Below are positions 7,623 to 16,176 of a DNA stretch of 64,000 nucleotides, piece after piece (positions within the stretch are counted from its first letter, which is position 1; each line of letters opens with the position of its first letter). A program made the position numbers and the translations under genes. This DNA is from Mycetocola saprophilus (GTDB lineage Bacteria > Actinomycetota > Actinomycetes > Actinomycetales > Microbacteriaceae), in NCBI RefSeq assembly GCF_000718085.1, contig NZ_JOEC01000002.1, positions 372,001-436,000 on the forward strand, written 5' to 3'. Below the pieces are notes generated by a model, which did no database searches, was not told the origin of the DNA, and worked only from the letters and a program-made list of their open reading frames with translations.

Positions 7623-9017
7623 GTGAAGACGTCGTCCCGCCTGCAGGCGCGGATGCTGAGCATCGACACGGCGCTGCGCACCCGGATTGCCGGGGTCTCC
7701 AACCGCGCGCTGCTGCTGACCTCGGTGGTGCTGTTTCTGATCGGGTTTGGCGTGGTGATGGTGCAATCGGCCTCCCAACCCGGTGATGCCGAAAACGCCG
7801 GCGACCCCTTCGCCGGGGCGCTGCGTCAGGGCGGGGTTGCGGCGCTCGCGCTGATCGCGATGTTCCTGGCCAGCCGGGCAACCCCGAGATTCTGGAACCG
7901 GTTCGCCTGGATCGGACTGGCCGGGGCGCTGCTGCTTCAGCTCGCCGTCTATACGCCGCTGGGCTACGAGTCCGGCGGTAACCGCAACTGGATCCACCTG
8001 GGGTTCATCTCGATGCAGCCCTCGGAGGTGATGAAGTTTGCCTTCATCATCTGGGCGGCCACGGTGCTCGGTTCGAAGGAGCGGCTGCTCAAGGGGTGGA
8101 AGCACGCGGTGATTCCCGTGGTTCCGGTGGCGGCCCTCTCGATGGGGATCAACCTGATCGGCGGTGACCTGGGCACCGTGCTGGTCATGGCGACCGTGAT
8201 GATCGGGGTGCTGGTCTTCGCCAACGTCAACCTGCGCACGATCGGAATCGTGGCGCTGTCCGGCATCGTCGCGGCCCTGCTGATGACCGCGATCAAGGCC
8301 AACCGGGTCATGCGACTGATGCACTTCTTCCAGGTGGATTGCCGCACCGATAAGTCCGAGTACCTGGGCCTGTGCTGGCAGCCCCTGCACGGCACGTGGG
8401 CGCTGGCCGACGGAGGGGTGTTTGGGATCGGCCTGGGCAACTCGATCGAGAAGTGGGGGTGGCTCCCCGCCGCCGATAACGACTACCTCTTCGCGGTGGT
8501 GGGGGAGGAACTCGGCCTGGTGGGCACGGTTCTCGTCCTGCTGCTGTTCTGTGTGCTCGCGATCGCGCTGCTGGCGATCCTGGCGCGCGCCCGCGGAACC
8601 TTCGGCCGGGTGGTAGCCGGGGGCGTGTTCACCTGGCTGATCACCCAGGCCTTCATCAACATCTCGGTGGTGGTCGGGCTGCTCCCGGTGTTGGGAGTGC
8701 CGCTGCCGCTGATGTCCACGGGAGGATCGGCGCTGATCTCCGCGGGGGCGGCGATCGGTGCGGTGCTCTCGGTGGAGCGCAATTCGGCGGTGCCGGGAGA
8801 GGCTCGGACGGATCCCACGCCGCGTATGCCCGTCCCGGCGGCGCAGAATCCCGCGCCCGTGCCCGTGGCGGACACCCCCGCCGCGGCGAGCGCGCACACG
8901 GCCGGGCCCGCCCGGAAGTCCGCAACCGCGCTCGCCGAACCCGCGCCCAAGCTGGTCGACTGGCTCCCAGCTCCGACCCCGAGCGAATACGAAACGCCGC
9001 CCGCCACCGAGCGGTGA
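7623..9017 (+). CDS. FtsW/RodA-type SEDS peptidoglycan glycosyltransferase
   Basis: 464 residues with about ten membrane helices. SEDS proteins polymerise lipid II into glycan strands, with FtsW acting at the septum and RodA along the wall. Diagnostic segments are ESGGNRNWIHLGFISMQPSEVMK, GGDLGTVL (the conserved Asp), NDYLFAVVGEELGLVGT and VVGLLPVLGVPLPLMSTGGS. The last matches actinobacterial FtsW more than RodA, but there is no dcw gene or partner transpeptidase alongside, so I leave the subtype open. The Pro/Ala-rich C-terminal 80 residues are cytoplasmic. GTG 7623 is the first start before the hydrophobic part; no Shine-Dalgarno is visible and ATG 7653 is an alternative. Confidence 0.88.
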   Translation: MKTSSRLQARMLSIDTALRTRIAGVSNRALLLTSVVLFLIGFGVVMVQSASQPGDAENAGDPFAGALRQGGVAALALIAMFLASRATPRFWNRFAWIGLAGALLLQLAVYTPLGYESGGNRNWIHLGFISMQPSEVMKFAFIIWAATVLGSKERLLKGWKHAVIPVVPVAALSMGINLIGGDLGTVLVMATVMIGVLVFANVNLRTIGIVALSGIVAALLMTAIKANRVMRLMHFFQVDCRTDKSEYLGLCWQPLHGTWALADGGVFGIGLGNSIEKWGWLPAADNDYLFAVVGEELGLVGTVLVLLLFCVLAIALLAILARARGTFGRVVAGGVFTWLITQAFINISVVVGLLPVLGVPLPLMSTGGSALISAGAAIGAVLSVERNSAVPGEARTDPTPRMPVPAAQNPAPVPVADTPAAASAHTAGPARKSATALAEPAPKLVDWLPAPTPSEYETPPATER

Positions 9018-9026
9018 CGGGCGGCG
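8995..9026. terminator. Hairpin overlapping the SEDS stop codon
   Basis: A 14-bp stem (8995-9008 with 9013-9026, one G-U pair, loop GAGC) contains the TGA at 9015-9017 and lies 14 nt from the end of the converging nucleotidase gene. No T-tract on either strand. Confidence 0.5.
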
Positions 9027-9039
9027 CGAGGGGAACCGA

Positions 9040-11271
9040 CTAGTCGTTCACCGAGGATTCGGTGGACTCGGCGGCGGCAGCGGCGAGTGCGTGCTTACGA
9101 CGCGAGGCCACAAACACGCCGGCACCGGCCAGCAGCAGCACCAGTGCGGCGATCGGCAGCACGGCCGATACCTGCGCACCGGTGTTTGCCAGGCCCGATC
9201 CCGGGGCCGCGACGGCCGGGGCGCTCGGAACCGTGGACGGGTCGACCGGGGTGACCGAGGGGGCCGGGGTACCCGGGTCGGTGGGCTCGGGGCTCGGGAC
9301 CACAACCGCGGCGGCGGTCACGGTGACCGGGAACTGCACCATGGTCTTGGACTCCAGGGAGGTCAGGGTCACGGTGTGAACGCCCTCGGCGGTATCCGCG
9401 GGCAGCGCCACGGTCACATCGCCACCGGTTCCGGTGAGCGGGGAAACGCCCAGCGCGGTGGTGCCCAGCGAGGCAACCACGGTGGTGGTGACCGGGGATC
9501 CGGTCGAGGTGCGGTCCAGGGTTCCCAGCTTCACGCTGAAGGACTTTCCGGCCTCCACCGCCTCGGTGGGCAGACCCTGGGCCTGCACGCCGGTGCGGGC
9601 GAAGCTCGGGGTCAGGGTGCCCTGGGCGCGGAGGTAGTCGATCCAGGCGTCACGGTCGATCAGACCCGAGTCGCGGGTGCCGACTCCGTTGGTGAACTCC
9701 CGGAAGTTGTCACCACCGGTGATCAGGAAGCCGAAGGTTCCCACGCGGTAGCCGCGGGCGGGATTGATCGGGGCACCGGCCACGCTGATGGTGGTGATCC
9801 GGTCGCCCTCGGGACGGCTGGCATCAAACGTGTAGTGCACGTTATCGCTCAGGCTCAGCTGCAGGTACGGACGCGAGGGTACGTTCCCCGCGGCGTCACG
9901 CTGCCACTGCTCCTCCAGCACCTTCTTGACCTGCGCTCCGGTGAGGGTCGTGGTGTAGAGGTTGTTGAGGAAGGGGAGCACGCCGTTTGCCTGCGCGTAG
10001 GTCACGTTGCCGGCGGGAATATCGGTGCGCATGCCACCGGGGTTGACGATGCCGATTTCGGCGGCACCGCGCTCGGGGGCGGAGAGCGAAGCCAGCAGCG
10101 AGTTGGCCACCAGCGAGCCGAGCGAGGACTCGGCCGAGCGATCATCGCCCACCGGACCGTTGAAGGCACGGGTGATCGGGGCGGCGGCGGTGGCCACCAC
10201 CTGGCTGCCGATCTCGTTGGCCTTGGCCACGGCCTCGGTCACGATCGTGTTGACGGTCGCGACGCGGGGATAGGTGGCAATCAGATCGGCAACCGGGGTC
10301 TTGACCCGGGCGACGTTCTTGGCGTCGGCGTTTTCGATGGCACCGGTTTCGCGGTTCACGGTCAGCACCACCTGGCCGATGCGCTCACCGTAGCTGCCGG
10401 TCTGCACGATCGGACGGGTGCTGCCAGCCTTGCCGGGAACCGGGGCCTGCCACGCGTATTCCTTGTGGGTGTGACCGGTGAAAATCGCGGCCACGGCCGG
10501 ATCGGTCTGGGTCACGATCTTGGCGAAGACGCCGCCGGCGGCGATCTCCTGATCCAGGGTCGCACCGTCGGGGGTACCGGCGGAGGCACCCTCGTGGTAC
10601 TCGGCCACAAACACGTCGGCCTTGTTCTCGGCCTTGAGCTTGGTGACCACGCGGTTGACCGCGTCCACCGGGTCGCCGAATTCGAGGGTGTCGATGCCCG
10701 AGGGGGTGACCAGGGTCGGGGTCTCCTCGGTCACGGCACCGATCACGGCGACACGCATGCCGTCGGCTTCGATGATCTTAAACTCATCGAAGGCGGGCTC
10801 GGTGGTGCCCTTCTTATAGACGTTGGCACCCAGGTAGTCCCAGGTGGCGTTCTTGCCGTCGTTGATCACGCGGTTCTTGAGATCATCCAGACCCAGATCG
10901 AACTCGTGGTTGCCCAGCGCCGAAGCCGACAGACCCAGGGTGTTCAGCACGTCGATGGTGGGCTGATCCTTCTGGGTGGCCGAGGCGAACTCGCTGGCAC
11001 CGATGTTGTCGCCGGCGGAGAGCAGGATGCTCTGGTCCGGGGCGAACCCGGCGCGCAGCGACTCGACGGTGCCGGCGAAGTTGACGGTGCCGGTCGGAAC
11101 GCCCGAGGCGAGGGATGCGTTGATACGACCGTGGAAGTCGTTGATGTTCATCAGGTTGATGGTGGCCGTGTCCGGGGCGGCCTGAGCGGGCAGCGCGGCA
11201 AGCGGTGCCATCAGGACGCCGGCGAGCGCGGCGAGGGTGAGGGTGCGCCGGTGGCGCGGGAGTAGCGACAT
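9040..11271 (-). CDS. Secreted, LAxTG-anchored 5'-nucleotidase (UshA/NucA family)
   Basis: 743 residues. It hydrolyses nucleoside 5'-phosphates (family members also act on 2',3'-cyclic nucleotides or UDP-sugars) outside the cell. ATG 11271 has AGGAGA 5 nt upstream; a Sec signal peptide ends ALPAQA-APD. Dimetal phosphoesterase motifs are NDFHGR, SAGDN, GNHEFD and GHTHKE (residues about 45-260). The C-terminal nucleotidase domain covers about 325-520 and includes SLLASLSAPERGAAEIGIVNPGG. An Ig-like stretch and a Pro-rich spacer lead to LANTG, a hydrophobic helix and an SRRKH tail: an LAxTG sorting signal, the type usually handled by class E sortases. It converges on the SEDS gene and probably serves phosphate or nucleoside scavenging. 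Confidence 0.92.
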   Translation of the reverse strand: MSLLPRHRRTLTLAALAGVLMAPLAALPAQAAPDTATINLMNINDFHGRINASLASGVPTGTVNFAGTVESLRAGFAPDQSILLSAGDNIGASEFASATQKDQPTIDVLNTLGLSASALGNHEFDLGLDDLKNRVINDGKNATWDYLGANVYKKGTTEPAFDEFKIIEADGMRVAVIGAVTEETPTLVTPSGIDTLEFGDPVDAVNRVVTKLKAENKADVFVAEYHEGASAGTPDGATLDQEIAAGGVFAKIVTQTDPAVAAIFTGHTHKEYAWQAPVPGKAGSTRPIVQTGSYGERIGQVVLTVNRETGAIENADAKNVARVKTPVADLIATYPRVATVNTIVTEAVAKANEIGSQVVATAAAPITRAFNGPVGDDRSAESSLGSLVANSLLASLSAPERGAAEIGIVNPGGMRTDIPAGNVTYAQANGVLPFLNNLYTTTLTGAQVKKVLEEQWQRDAAGNVPSRPYLQLSLSDNVHYTFDASRPEGDRITTISVAGAPINPARGYRVGTFGFLITGGDNFREFTNGVGTRDSGLIDRDAWIDYLRAQGTLTPSFARTGVQAQGLPTEAVEAGKSFSVKLGTLDRTSTGSPVTTTVVASLGTTALGVSPLTGTGGDVTVALPADTAEGVHTVTLTSLESKTMVQFPVTVTAAAVVVPSPEPTDPGTPAPSVTPVDPSTVPSAPAVAAPGSGLANTGAQVSAVLPIAALVLLLAGAGVFVASRRKHALAAAAAESTESSVND

Positions 11272-11515
11272 TGTTCTCCTGGTGCGAAGGACGGGGGGCC
11301 GCACACACGGGTGCGTGCACGGGACCAGCCTGTGGCGGTGACCAACATCACACCCCGGGGAAGGGGATGACCGGCTGTTGTCCCCCGAAATAACCGTGGG
11401 TCAAACCTACCCAAACACCCCCGTGTGGGGGAACCGGACGCGGCGAAAGAAACCGATTGTTTACTCGATCGCCGCGGTGCCGGGGCGCCCCGGGGTAAAT
11501 GACGGTGGACCGGGA

Positions 11516-11521
11516 TACCCT
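11516..11521 (+). promoter_or_regulatory. -10 box of the methyltransferase gene (leaderless)
   Basis: TACCCT, 6 nt before GTG 11528. A 14-bp GC palindrome (11480-11493) lies upstream and could be an operator. Confidence 0.6.
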
Positions 11522-11527
11522 GAGAGG

Positions 11528-12694
11528 GTGTCCAACGTGCATCCCATCAAGTCACACTCGCCCTCCGTGCTGGAGTTCTTCGCCGGCATCGGACTGGCCC
11601 GAGTGGGACTCGAGCACGCCGGTTTCCGGGTGGCCTGGTCCAACGACTATGAGCCCGATAAGTGGGCGCTGTACGGCAAGAACTTCCCGCAGGACGCGGG
11701 TTCCGGGGAGCACACCTACGTGGTGGGAGACGTGGGAAACGTCGCCGGTGAGGACCTGCCCCGGGGAGCATCCCTCGCCTGGGCCTCCTCGCCCTGCACC
11801 GATCTTTCGCTGGCCGGAAACCGCCGCGGCCTGGCCGGTACCCAGTCGAGTGCGTTCTGGCATTTTATTCGACTGCTGGAGGAGCTAGAGGCGGACGCCC
11901 CGGACACGGTGGTCCTGGAAAACGTGGTTGGCCTGGCCACCTCCAACGGTGGGGACGACCTCACCGCCGCCATCCGGGCCTTCAACCAGCTCGGGTACTC
12001 GGTCGACATCCTGATGATCGATGCGCGTCGCTTTGTCCCGCAGTCCCGCCCACGCCTGTTTGTGGTGGGGGCCAAGAACCCGCCCGAATCGGTGCCCGGG
12101 GCCAACCCCGAGCTACGTCCGGAAAACCTGCAGGGATTCTTCCGCGACTCCACGCTGACCACCCATCAGGCCCTGCTGCCCGATGCCCCGGCCATCCTGG
12201 TTGAGGGGTTTGGCAAGCTCGCCGAGACCATGCCCGCCGATGATGCCCGCTGGTGGGATGAGGCGCGCACGCAGAAATTCATCGACTCGCTCTCCCCGGT
12301 GCAGCTGAGTCGAATCACCGAGATGCGCGGGTCCGCGGGTGTGAAGCATCGCACCGCGTATCGCCGTACCCGGCACGGGCAGGCGGTCTGGGAGGTCCGT
12401 CCGGACGATATCTCCGGCTGCCTGCGCACGGCCCGCGGGGGTTCCTCCAAGCAGGCGGTGGTGCAGCTGGGCAACGGCCAGCTTCGGGTGCGCTGGATGA
12501 CCCCGCGCGAGTACGCCCGGCTGATGGGGGTCGGCGACTTCGACCTGAGCGGCGCCCGCGATAATCAGGCCTTCTTCGCCTTCGGCGACGCGGTGGCCGC
12601 CCCCGTGGTGGGCTGGCTGGCGGAGAACTACCTGCTGCCGGTGGTACGTGGGGTGCGCTCGGCGCGGGGCAGTGTGCGGGCCGCCGGTGTCTGA
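11528..12694 (+). CDS. DNA (cytosine-5-)-methyltransferase of a type II R-M system
   Basis: 388 residues. It transfers a methyl group from S-adenosylmethionine to C5 of a cytosine in an unknown target. Motif I is EFFAGIGLARVG (16-27), motif IV SSPCTDLS with catalytic Cys90, motif VI ENV (131-133), motif VIII QSRPR (172-176), and motifs IX-X are in RWMTPREYARLMGV and FAFGDAVAAPVV. The PCTDLS loop differs from the common PCQ form. GTG 11528 is chosen because the -10 box is 6 nt upstream and the homologous part starts soon after; the open frame extends 50 codons further without support. It overlaps the nuclease gene by 8 nt. Base composition matches the neighbours, so transfer is not recent or came from a similar genome. 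Confidence 0.93.
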   Translation: MSNVHPIKSHSPSVLEFFAGIGLARVGLEHAGFRVAWSNDYEPDKWALYGKNFPQDAGSGEHTYVVGDVGNVAGEDLPRGASLAWASSPCTDLSLAGNRRGLAGTQSSAFWHFIRLLEELEADAPDTVVLENVVGLATSNGGDDLTAAIRAFNQLGYSVDILMIDARRFVPQSRPRLFVVGAKNPPESVPGANPELRPENLQGFFRDSTLTTHQALLPDAPAILVEGFGKLAETMPADDARWWDEARTQKFIDSLSPVQLSRITEMRGSAGVKHRTAYRRTRHGQAVWEVRPDDISGCLRTARGGSSKQAVVQLGNGQLRVRWMTPREYARLMGVGDFDLSGARDNQAFFAFGDAVAAPVVGWLAENYLLPVVRGVRSARGSVRAAGV

Positions 12695-13628
12695 TCTCGA
12701 GACCCTGCTACCGGGCTTTGAGGGTGAGGATGAGCTTCTTCACGGTGCCAAACCCGCCAAGCGCGAGTTGGCCGCCCCCGAGGTGCGCCGCTTCCGGGAC
12801 GAGCTCTCCCGCTTCCTGACCGAACGCGACGCCCAGGGCCGCCCCTGGGCCGACGCACAGTGGGGCGTCTACGCGTTTTATGACTACGAGGGCGAGCCCA
12901 TCTATGTGGGCCAAACCAACGAGCAGCTGCGCACCCGCATTCGCCGTCACCTCACCGGGCAGCGCACCGACGCGGTGGCGATGCGGATCCTCGACGTTTT
13001 CGAGGTGGCCGAGGTCGAAATCTGGCCGCTCTGGGACCTGGAGGGGGTCTCCGGTCGGGACCGCGCCTCCCGGCGCATCCTGGACGCCTATGAATACACC
13101 GCCTACCTCGACGCGATCGAGAAGTCGCGCTTCAAGGCGATCCTGAACGAGAAGATCCCGCCGGTGTCCCCGCGGGTCACCCTGCCGGCCTCGCTGCGCT
13201 GGCAGGTGGTGACCGATGAGGTGCGTGCCGAGCGTGGACACCCGGACATCCGCATCGCCCGTCGCGCCGAGACGGTGTCCCGGCTGGCAGCGGTGGCGCA
13301 TGAGCGTGGCGAGGTATCGGACGGGCTGCGCCGCGTGCTCGTGGTCCAGTCGGTGCGGCTGGCCTTCCTGGCGGCCGAGCGCTTCGCCTTTGCCGGCGGG
13401 ACCGCGGCCCCGGACCCCTCGGCCATCTCGGTCGAGAAACTGGTGGGCTCGGTGCGCGCCGAGCATCCCGAATCAGCGGATGAGGACGATCCGGCGGCGG
13501 TGCTGAACCGCCTGGCCGAGGAGTCCGAGGACGCCGGATCCCGGGCACACCTCGATTCCGCGCGAACGGATTCCCCCGCGGAGGACAACGAGATTCCCCG
13601 CGAACAGATCGAGTACCGACTGTTCTAG
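12687..13628 (+). CDS. GIY-YIG restriction endonuclease, Eco29kI-like
   Basis: 313 residues. The central domain has a full GIY-YIG active site: GVY (Tyr62), IYVGQT (Tyr73), LRTRIRRH (Arg84, His88), Glu136 and Asn154 in AILNEK. The same set of residue types makes up the Eco29kI active site (target CCGCGG). Together with the preceding C5-methyltransferase this indicates a type II R-M pair. Eco29kI itself is about 214 residues; here residues 165-313 form an extra helical and then acidic region (ESADEDDPAAVLNR) of unknown role. GTG 12687 overlaps the methyltransferase stop by 8 nt, giving coupled translation with methylase first. No controller (C) gene is present. The target sequence cannot be read from the protein; a homing-type GIY-YIG nuclease is less likely given the partner. 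Confidence 0.85.
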   Translation: MSDLETLLPGFEGEDELLHGAKPAKRELAAPEVRRFRDELSRFLTERDAQGRPWADAQWGVYAFYDYEGEPIYVGQTNEQLRTRIRRHLTGQRTDAVAMRILDVFEVAEVEIWPLWDLEGVSGRDRASRRILDAYEYTAYLDAIEKSRFKAILNEKIPPVSPRVTLPASLRWQVVTDEVRAERGHPDIRIARRAETVSRLAAVAHERGEVSDGLRRVLVVQSVRLAFLAAERFAFAGGTAAPDPSAISVEKLVGSVRAEHPESADEDDPAAVLNRLAEESEDAGSRAHLDSARTDSPAEDNEIPREQIEYRLF

Positions 13629-13635
13629 CCCGGCG

Positions 13636-14466
13636 TTACCGGATCCACAGGGCCGCGACGAGAACCGCCGCGGTGAAGACCCAGAACCCGATCATGAACA
13701 CCCAGTCGCGGGTGCGCACGGGAATCTGATGCCGCTCGGTGCGGGTGTCGTGGGCCCCGAAGGCACGGGCATCCATCGCCAGGGAGACGCGTCCCGCATG
13801 CCGAATCGCGCCGGTGAGCAGCGGAACCACATAGCCGAGGCTGCGCCGGGTACTGGCAATCGGTCCGCGCCCGGGCGACATTCCCCGCACCCGGTGCGCC
13901 TGCCGGATCGTCTCCAACTCATGGCCGAAGCGCGGCACAAAGCGGGTCGCGGCCAGGGCGGTGTAGCCGATTCGGTAGGGCAGGTGCAGGTGCTGAATAC
14001 TCGAACGCACCAGGTCCGGCCCGGTGCTGCTGAGGCCGCCGGTCAGGGCCAGACCAAACAGGGCGGCCAAGCGCAGGGCCGTGGTGAACCCGATCTCCAG
14101 GGCCCCCGAGGTGACCGAGAAGGACCCGATCTCAAACACCACCGGGGTGTGGGCCACCCGCCGCTGATCGGCCCACAGCGTGAAGCTGAAACCGAACACC
14201 GCGATAAACAGGGGCAGGGCAAGGCCCAGTGTGATCAGCGAGGAGCGCTGCCAGCGCAGACCGGTGAGCATCAGGACCGCGCAGAGAATCACAAAGCACA
14301 GCGGGGTGAACATCGTGCCCGAGAGCAGCACCAGGATCATCGCCGGAATCGGACCCAGGATCTTGGCGAGCGGGTTGAGCCCGTACAGGTACTCCCGCCG
14401 GGAGGCGAGGGGCGCCTGGATATCCGCCCGATACGCATCGAGTGCGCCGCCGTGCCCGCCGCTCAT
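13636..14466 (-). CDS. ECF transporter T component (EcfT/YkoC-like)
   Basis: 276 residues, the transmembrane coupling subunit that transmits ATP hydrolysis from the ATPases to the substrate-binding S component. It has five or six hydrophobic segments (AMILVLLSGTMFTPLCFVIL, SLITLGLALPLFIAVFGFSF, TALRLAALFGLALTGGL) and two cytoplasmic Ala-Arg-Gly-type coupling motifs: HRVRGMSPG, and AMDARAFG near residue 235. ATG 14466 has GGAGG 6 nt upstream and overlaps the ATPase stop by 4 nt (ATGA), so the two are translationally coupled. It ends 7 nt from the converging nuclease gene. Confidence 0.9.
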   Translation of the reverse strand: MSGGHGGALDAYRADIQAPLASRREYLYGLNPLAKILGPIPAMILVLLSGTMFTPLCFVILCAVLMLTGLRWQRSSLITLGLALPLFIAVFGFSFTLWADQRRVAHTPVVFEIGSFSVTSGALEIGFTTALRLAALFGLALTGGLSSTGPDLVRSSIQHLHLPYRIGYTALAATRFVPRFGHELETIRQAHRVRGMSPGRGPIASTRRSLGYVVPLLTGAIRHAGRVSLAMDARAFGAHDTRTERHQIPVRTRDWVFMIGFWVFTAAVLVAALWIR

Positions 14467-16142
14467 CGGAGACCTCCGCCGCCGGGGAGCTCGGCCAGCC
14501 GCGTCACCGTGCGCCAGCTGGGGTGCGCGGTGAGGCCCCGCATCGCGCGGATCAGCGGGGGCATGCGCAGCCCCGCCTCGTGCAGCAGGTCCTCATCGGC
14601 CAGGATCTCGTCGCGGGTGCCGATCCGCATGAGTTCGCCGTCCTTCATGACCGCCACGTGGGTGGCAAAGTCGGACACCAGCTGGAGATCGTGACTCACC
14701 ACGATGATCGTGGTGCCGGCGGCATTGAGCTCATGCAGCAGCGCGAGCAGTTCGCCGGCGCGGGCACGGTCCTGGCCGAAGGTCGGCTCATCCAGGGCCA
14801 GCATCGAGGCTCCGGCCACCAGGGCGGTGCCCACCGAGAGGCGTCGTTTCTGTCCACCCGAGAGCAGGAACGGGTGCTGATCGCGGGCCTCGGTCAGCGC
14901 GAATCGCTCCAGCAGGTCGTCCACCCGGGCATCGATGATTGCCTGATCGATCCCGCGCAGGCGCAGCCCGTGAGCCAGCTCATTGGCCACGGTGTAGGTC
15001 ACAAACTGGTTCTCGGGGTTCTGGAAAACAAACCCGATCCGGGTGGTCAGGGTGCGCACGTCGAGGCGGGCCGGGTCCAGGCCGCCCAGGCTGACGGTCC
15101 CGCGCGGCGGCTGGATGACCCCGGCGATGGCCTGCACCAGCGTGGTCTTCCCGGCACCGTTGGTCCCGATCACCGCGAGGAAGGAACCGGCGTCCAGGGA
15201 GAGGTTGATATCGCGCAGCACGAGACGTCGGCCGCGCTTGAGGCTCAGCCCGGTTACCTCCAGCTGCGGGGTGTCCCAGATGCCCGGGGTCGGGGGCGGC
15301 GGGTCCACCAGGACCGGGAGATCGAGGACATTCAGTGCGGCTGTCAGCTCGCGCGGGGTCAGCGGCAGCGGGTCGAGGACAATTCCGGCCTCGTGCAGGT
15401 GCAGCGCCGCCATCAGTGAGACCGGGAGCCAGACGCCCAGTTCCAGCAGCTCGGCGGCGTGGGTGCGCAGGATCGAGTGGGCGTCCCCGAGGAAGGCCGT
15501 GCGCCCGAGCCCATCCAGCACCAGAACTCGGTTGACCAGGTCCATCGCCGGGTCCAGGTTGTGTTCGATCAGCACAATCGAGCGATCCCGGCGGGCGACC
15601 ACCCGAGCCAGCACCCGGTAGACCTCCTCGATCCCCGCGGGATCGAGGTTTGCGGTGGGTTCGTCCAGGACCAGCACCGGCGAGCGCATCGCCAGCGCGC
15701 AGGCGATCGCCAGGCGCTGTCGCCCGCCGCCGGAGAGCCGATCGGGGTTCTCGGTGCGACGCTCCCACAGGTCCACCTCGCGCAGCGCGGTTTCGGCTCG
15801 TTCCAGGACCTCGGCGACCGGCAGCCCCAGGTTCTCGGGGCCGAAGCACACCTCGTCGAGCACCGAGCCGGTGATCATCTGGGAGTCGGGATCCTGAAAC
15901 ACCATCGCGACGGTCTCGCTCAGGGTCGCCACCGAAGCCCCGACGGTTTCGGTTCCGGCCACCCGCACCGATCCGGTCAGCGTCGCCGGGATCGCGTGTG
16001 GCACCAGGCCGTCGAGGGCCAGGGCCAGGGTGGACTTGCCGGATCCGCTGGGACCGAGCACCAGCAGGACCTCGCCGGGAACCAGTTCCAGGCTCACACC
16101 ATCGGGTCCGGGGCGAGCGCCACCCTCGTGGGTAATGCTCAC
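14463..16142 (-). CDS. ECF transporter fused double ATPase (YkoD-like)
   Basis: 559 residues with two ABC ATPase domains in one chain, as in YkoD of the YkoEDC thiamine-precursor transporter. Domain 1: Walker A GPSGSGKS (about 31-38), Q-loop FQDPDSQ, signature LSGGGRQRLA, Walker B VLVLDEP. Domain 2: GTNGAGKT (about 330), FQNPENQ, LSGGQKRRL, MLALDEP. GTG 16142 is the only ordinary start, but the frame upstream, behind the S-component stop, reads SISAHPPLALTEVSITHEG, which looks like the missing first beta strand. Its only possible starts are non-standard (ATT at 16175-16173 or CTG), so the true N-terminus may be about 11 residues longer. No Shine-Dalgarno precedes GTG 16142. Confidence 0.9.
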   Translation of the reverse strand: MSITHEGGARPGPDGVSLELVPGEVLLVLGPSGSGKSTLALALDGLVPHAIPATLTGSVRVAGTETVGASVATLSETVAMVFQDPDSQMITGSVLDEVCFGPENLGLPVAEVLERAETALREVDLWERRTENPDRLSGGGRQRLAIACALAMRSPVLVLDEPTANLDPAGIEEVYRVLARVVARRDRSIVLIEHNLDPAMDLVNRVLVLDGLGRTAFLGDAHSILRTHAAELLELGVWLPVSLMAALHLHEAGIVLDPLPLTPRELTAALNVLDLPVLVDPPPPTPGIWDTPQLEVTGLSLKRGRRLVLRDINLSLDAGSFLAVIGTNGAGKTTLVQAIAGVIQPPRGTVSLGGLDPARLDVRTLTTRIGFVFQNPENQFVTYTVANELAHGLRLRGIDQAIIDARVDDLLERFALTEARDQHPFLLSGGQKRRLSVGTALVAGASMLALDEPTFGQDRARAGELLALLHELNAAGTTIIVVSHDLQLVSDFATHVAVMKDGELMRIGTRDEILADEDLLHEAGLRMPPLIRAMRGLTAHPSWRTVTRLAELPGGGGLR

Positions 16143-16176
16143 CTCGGTCAGGGCCAGGGGTGGGTGCGCGGAAATA

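Noticed and set aside
11378..11527. 50-codon N-terminal extension of the cytosine methyltransferase
   Set aside because: The -10 box lies inside it and the family core begins just after GTG 11528.
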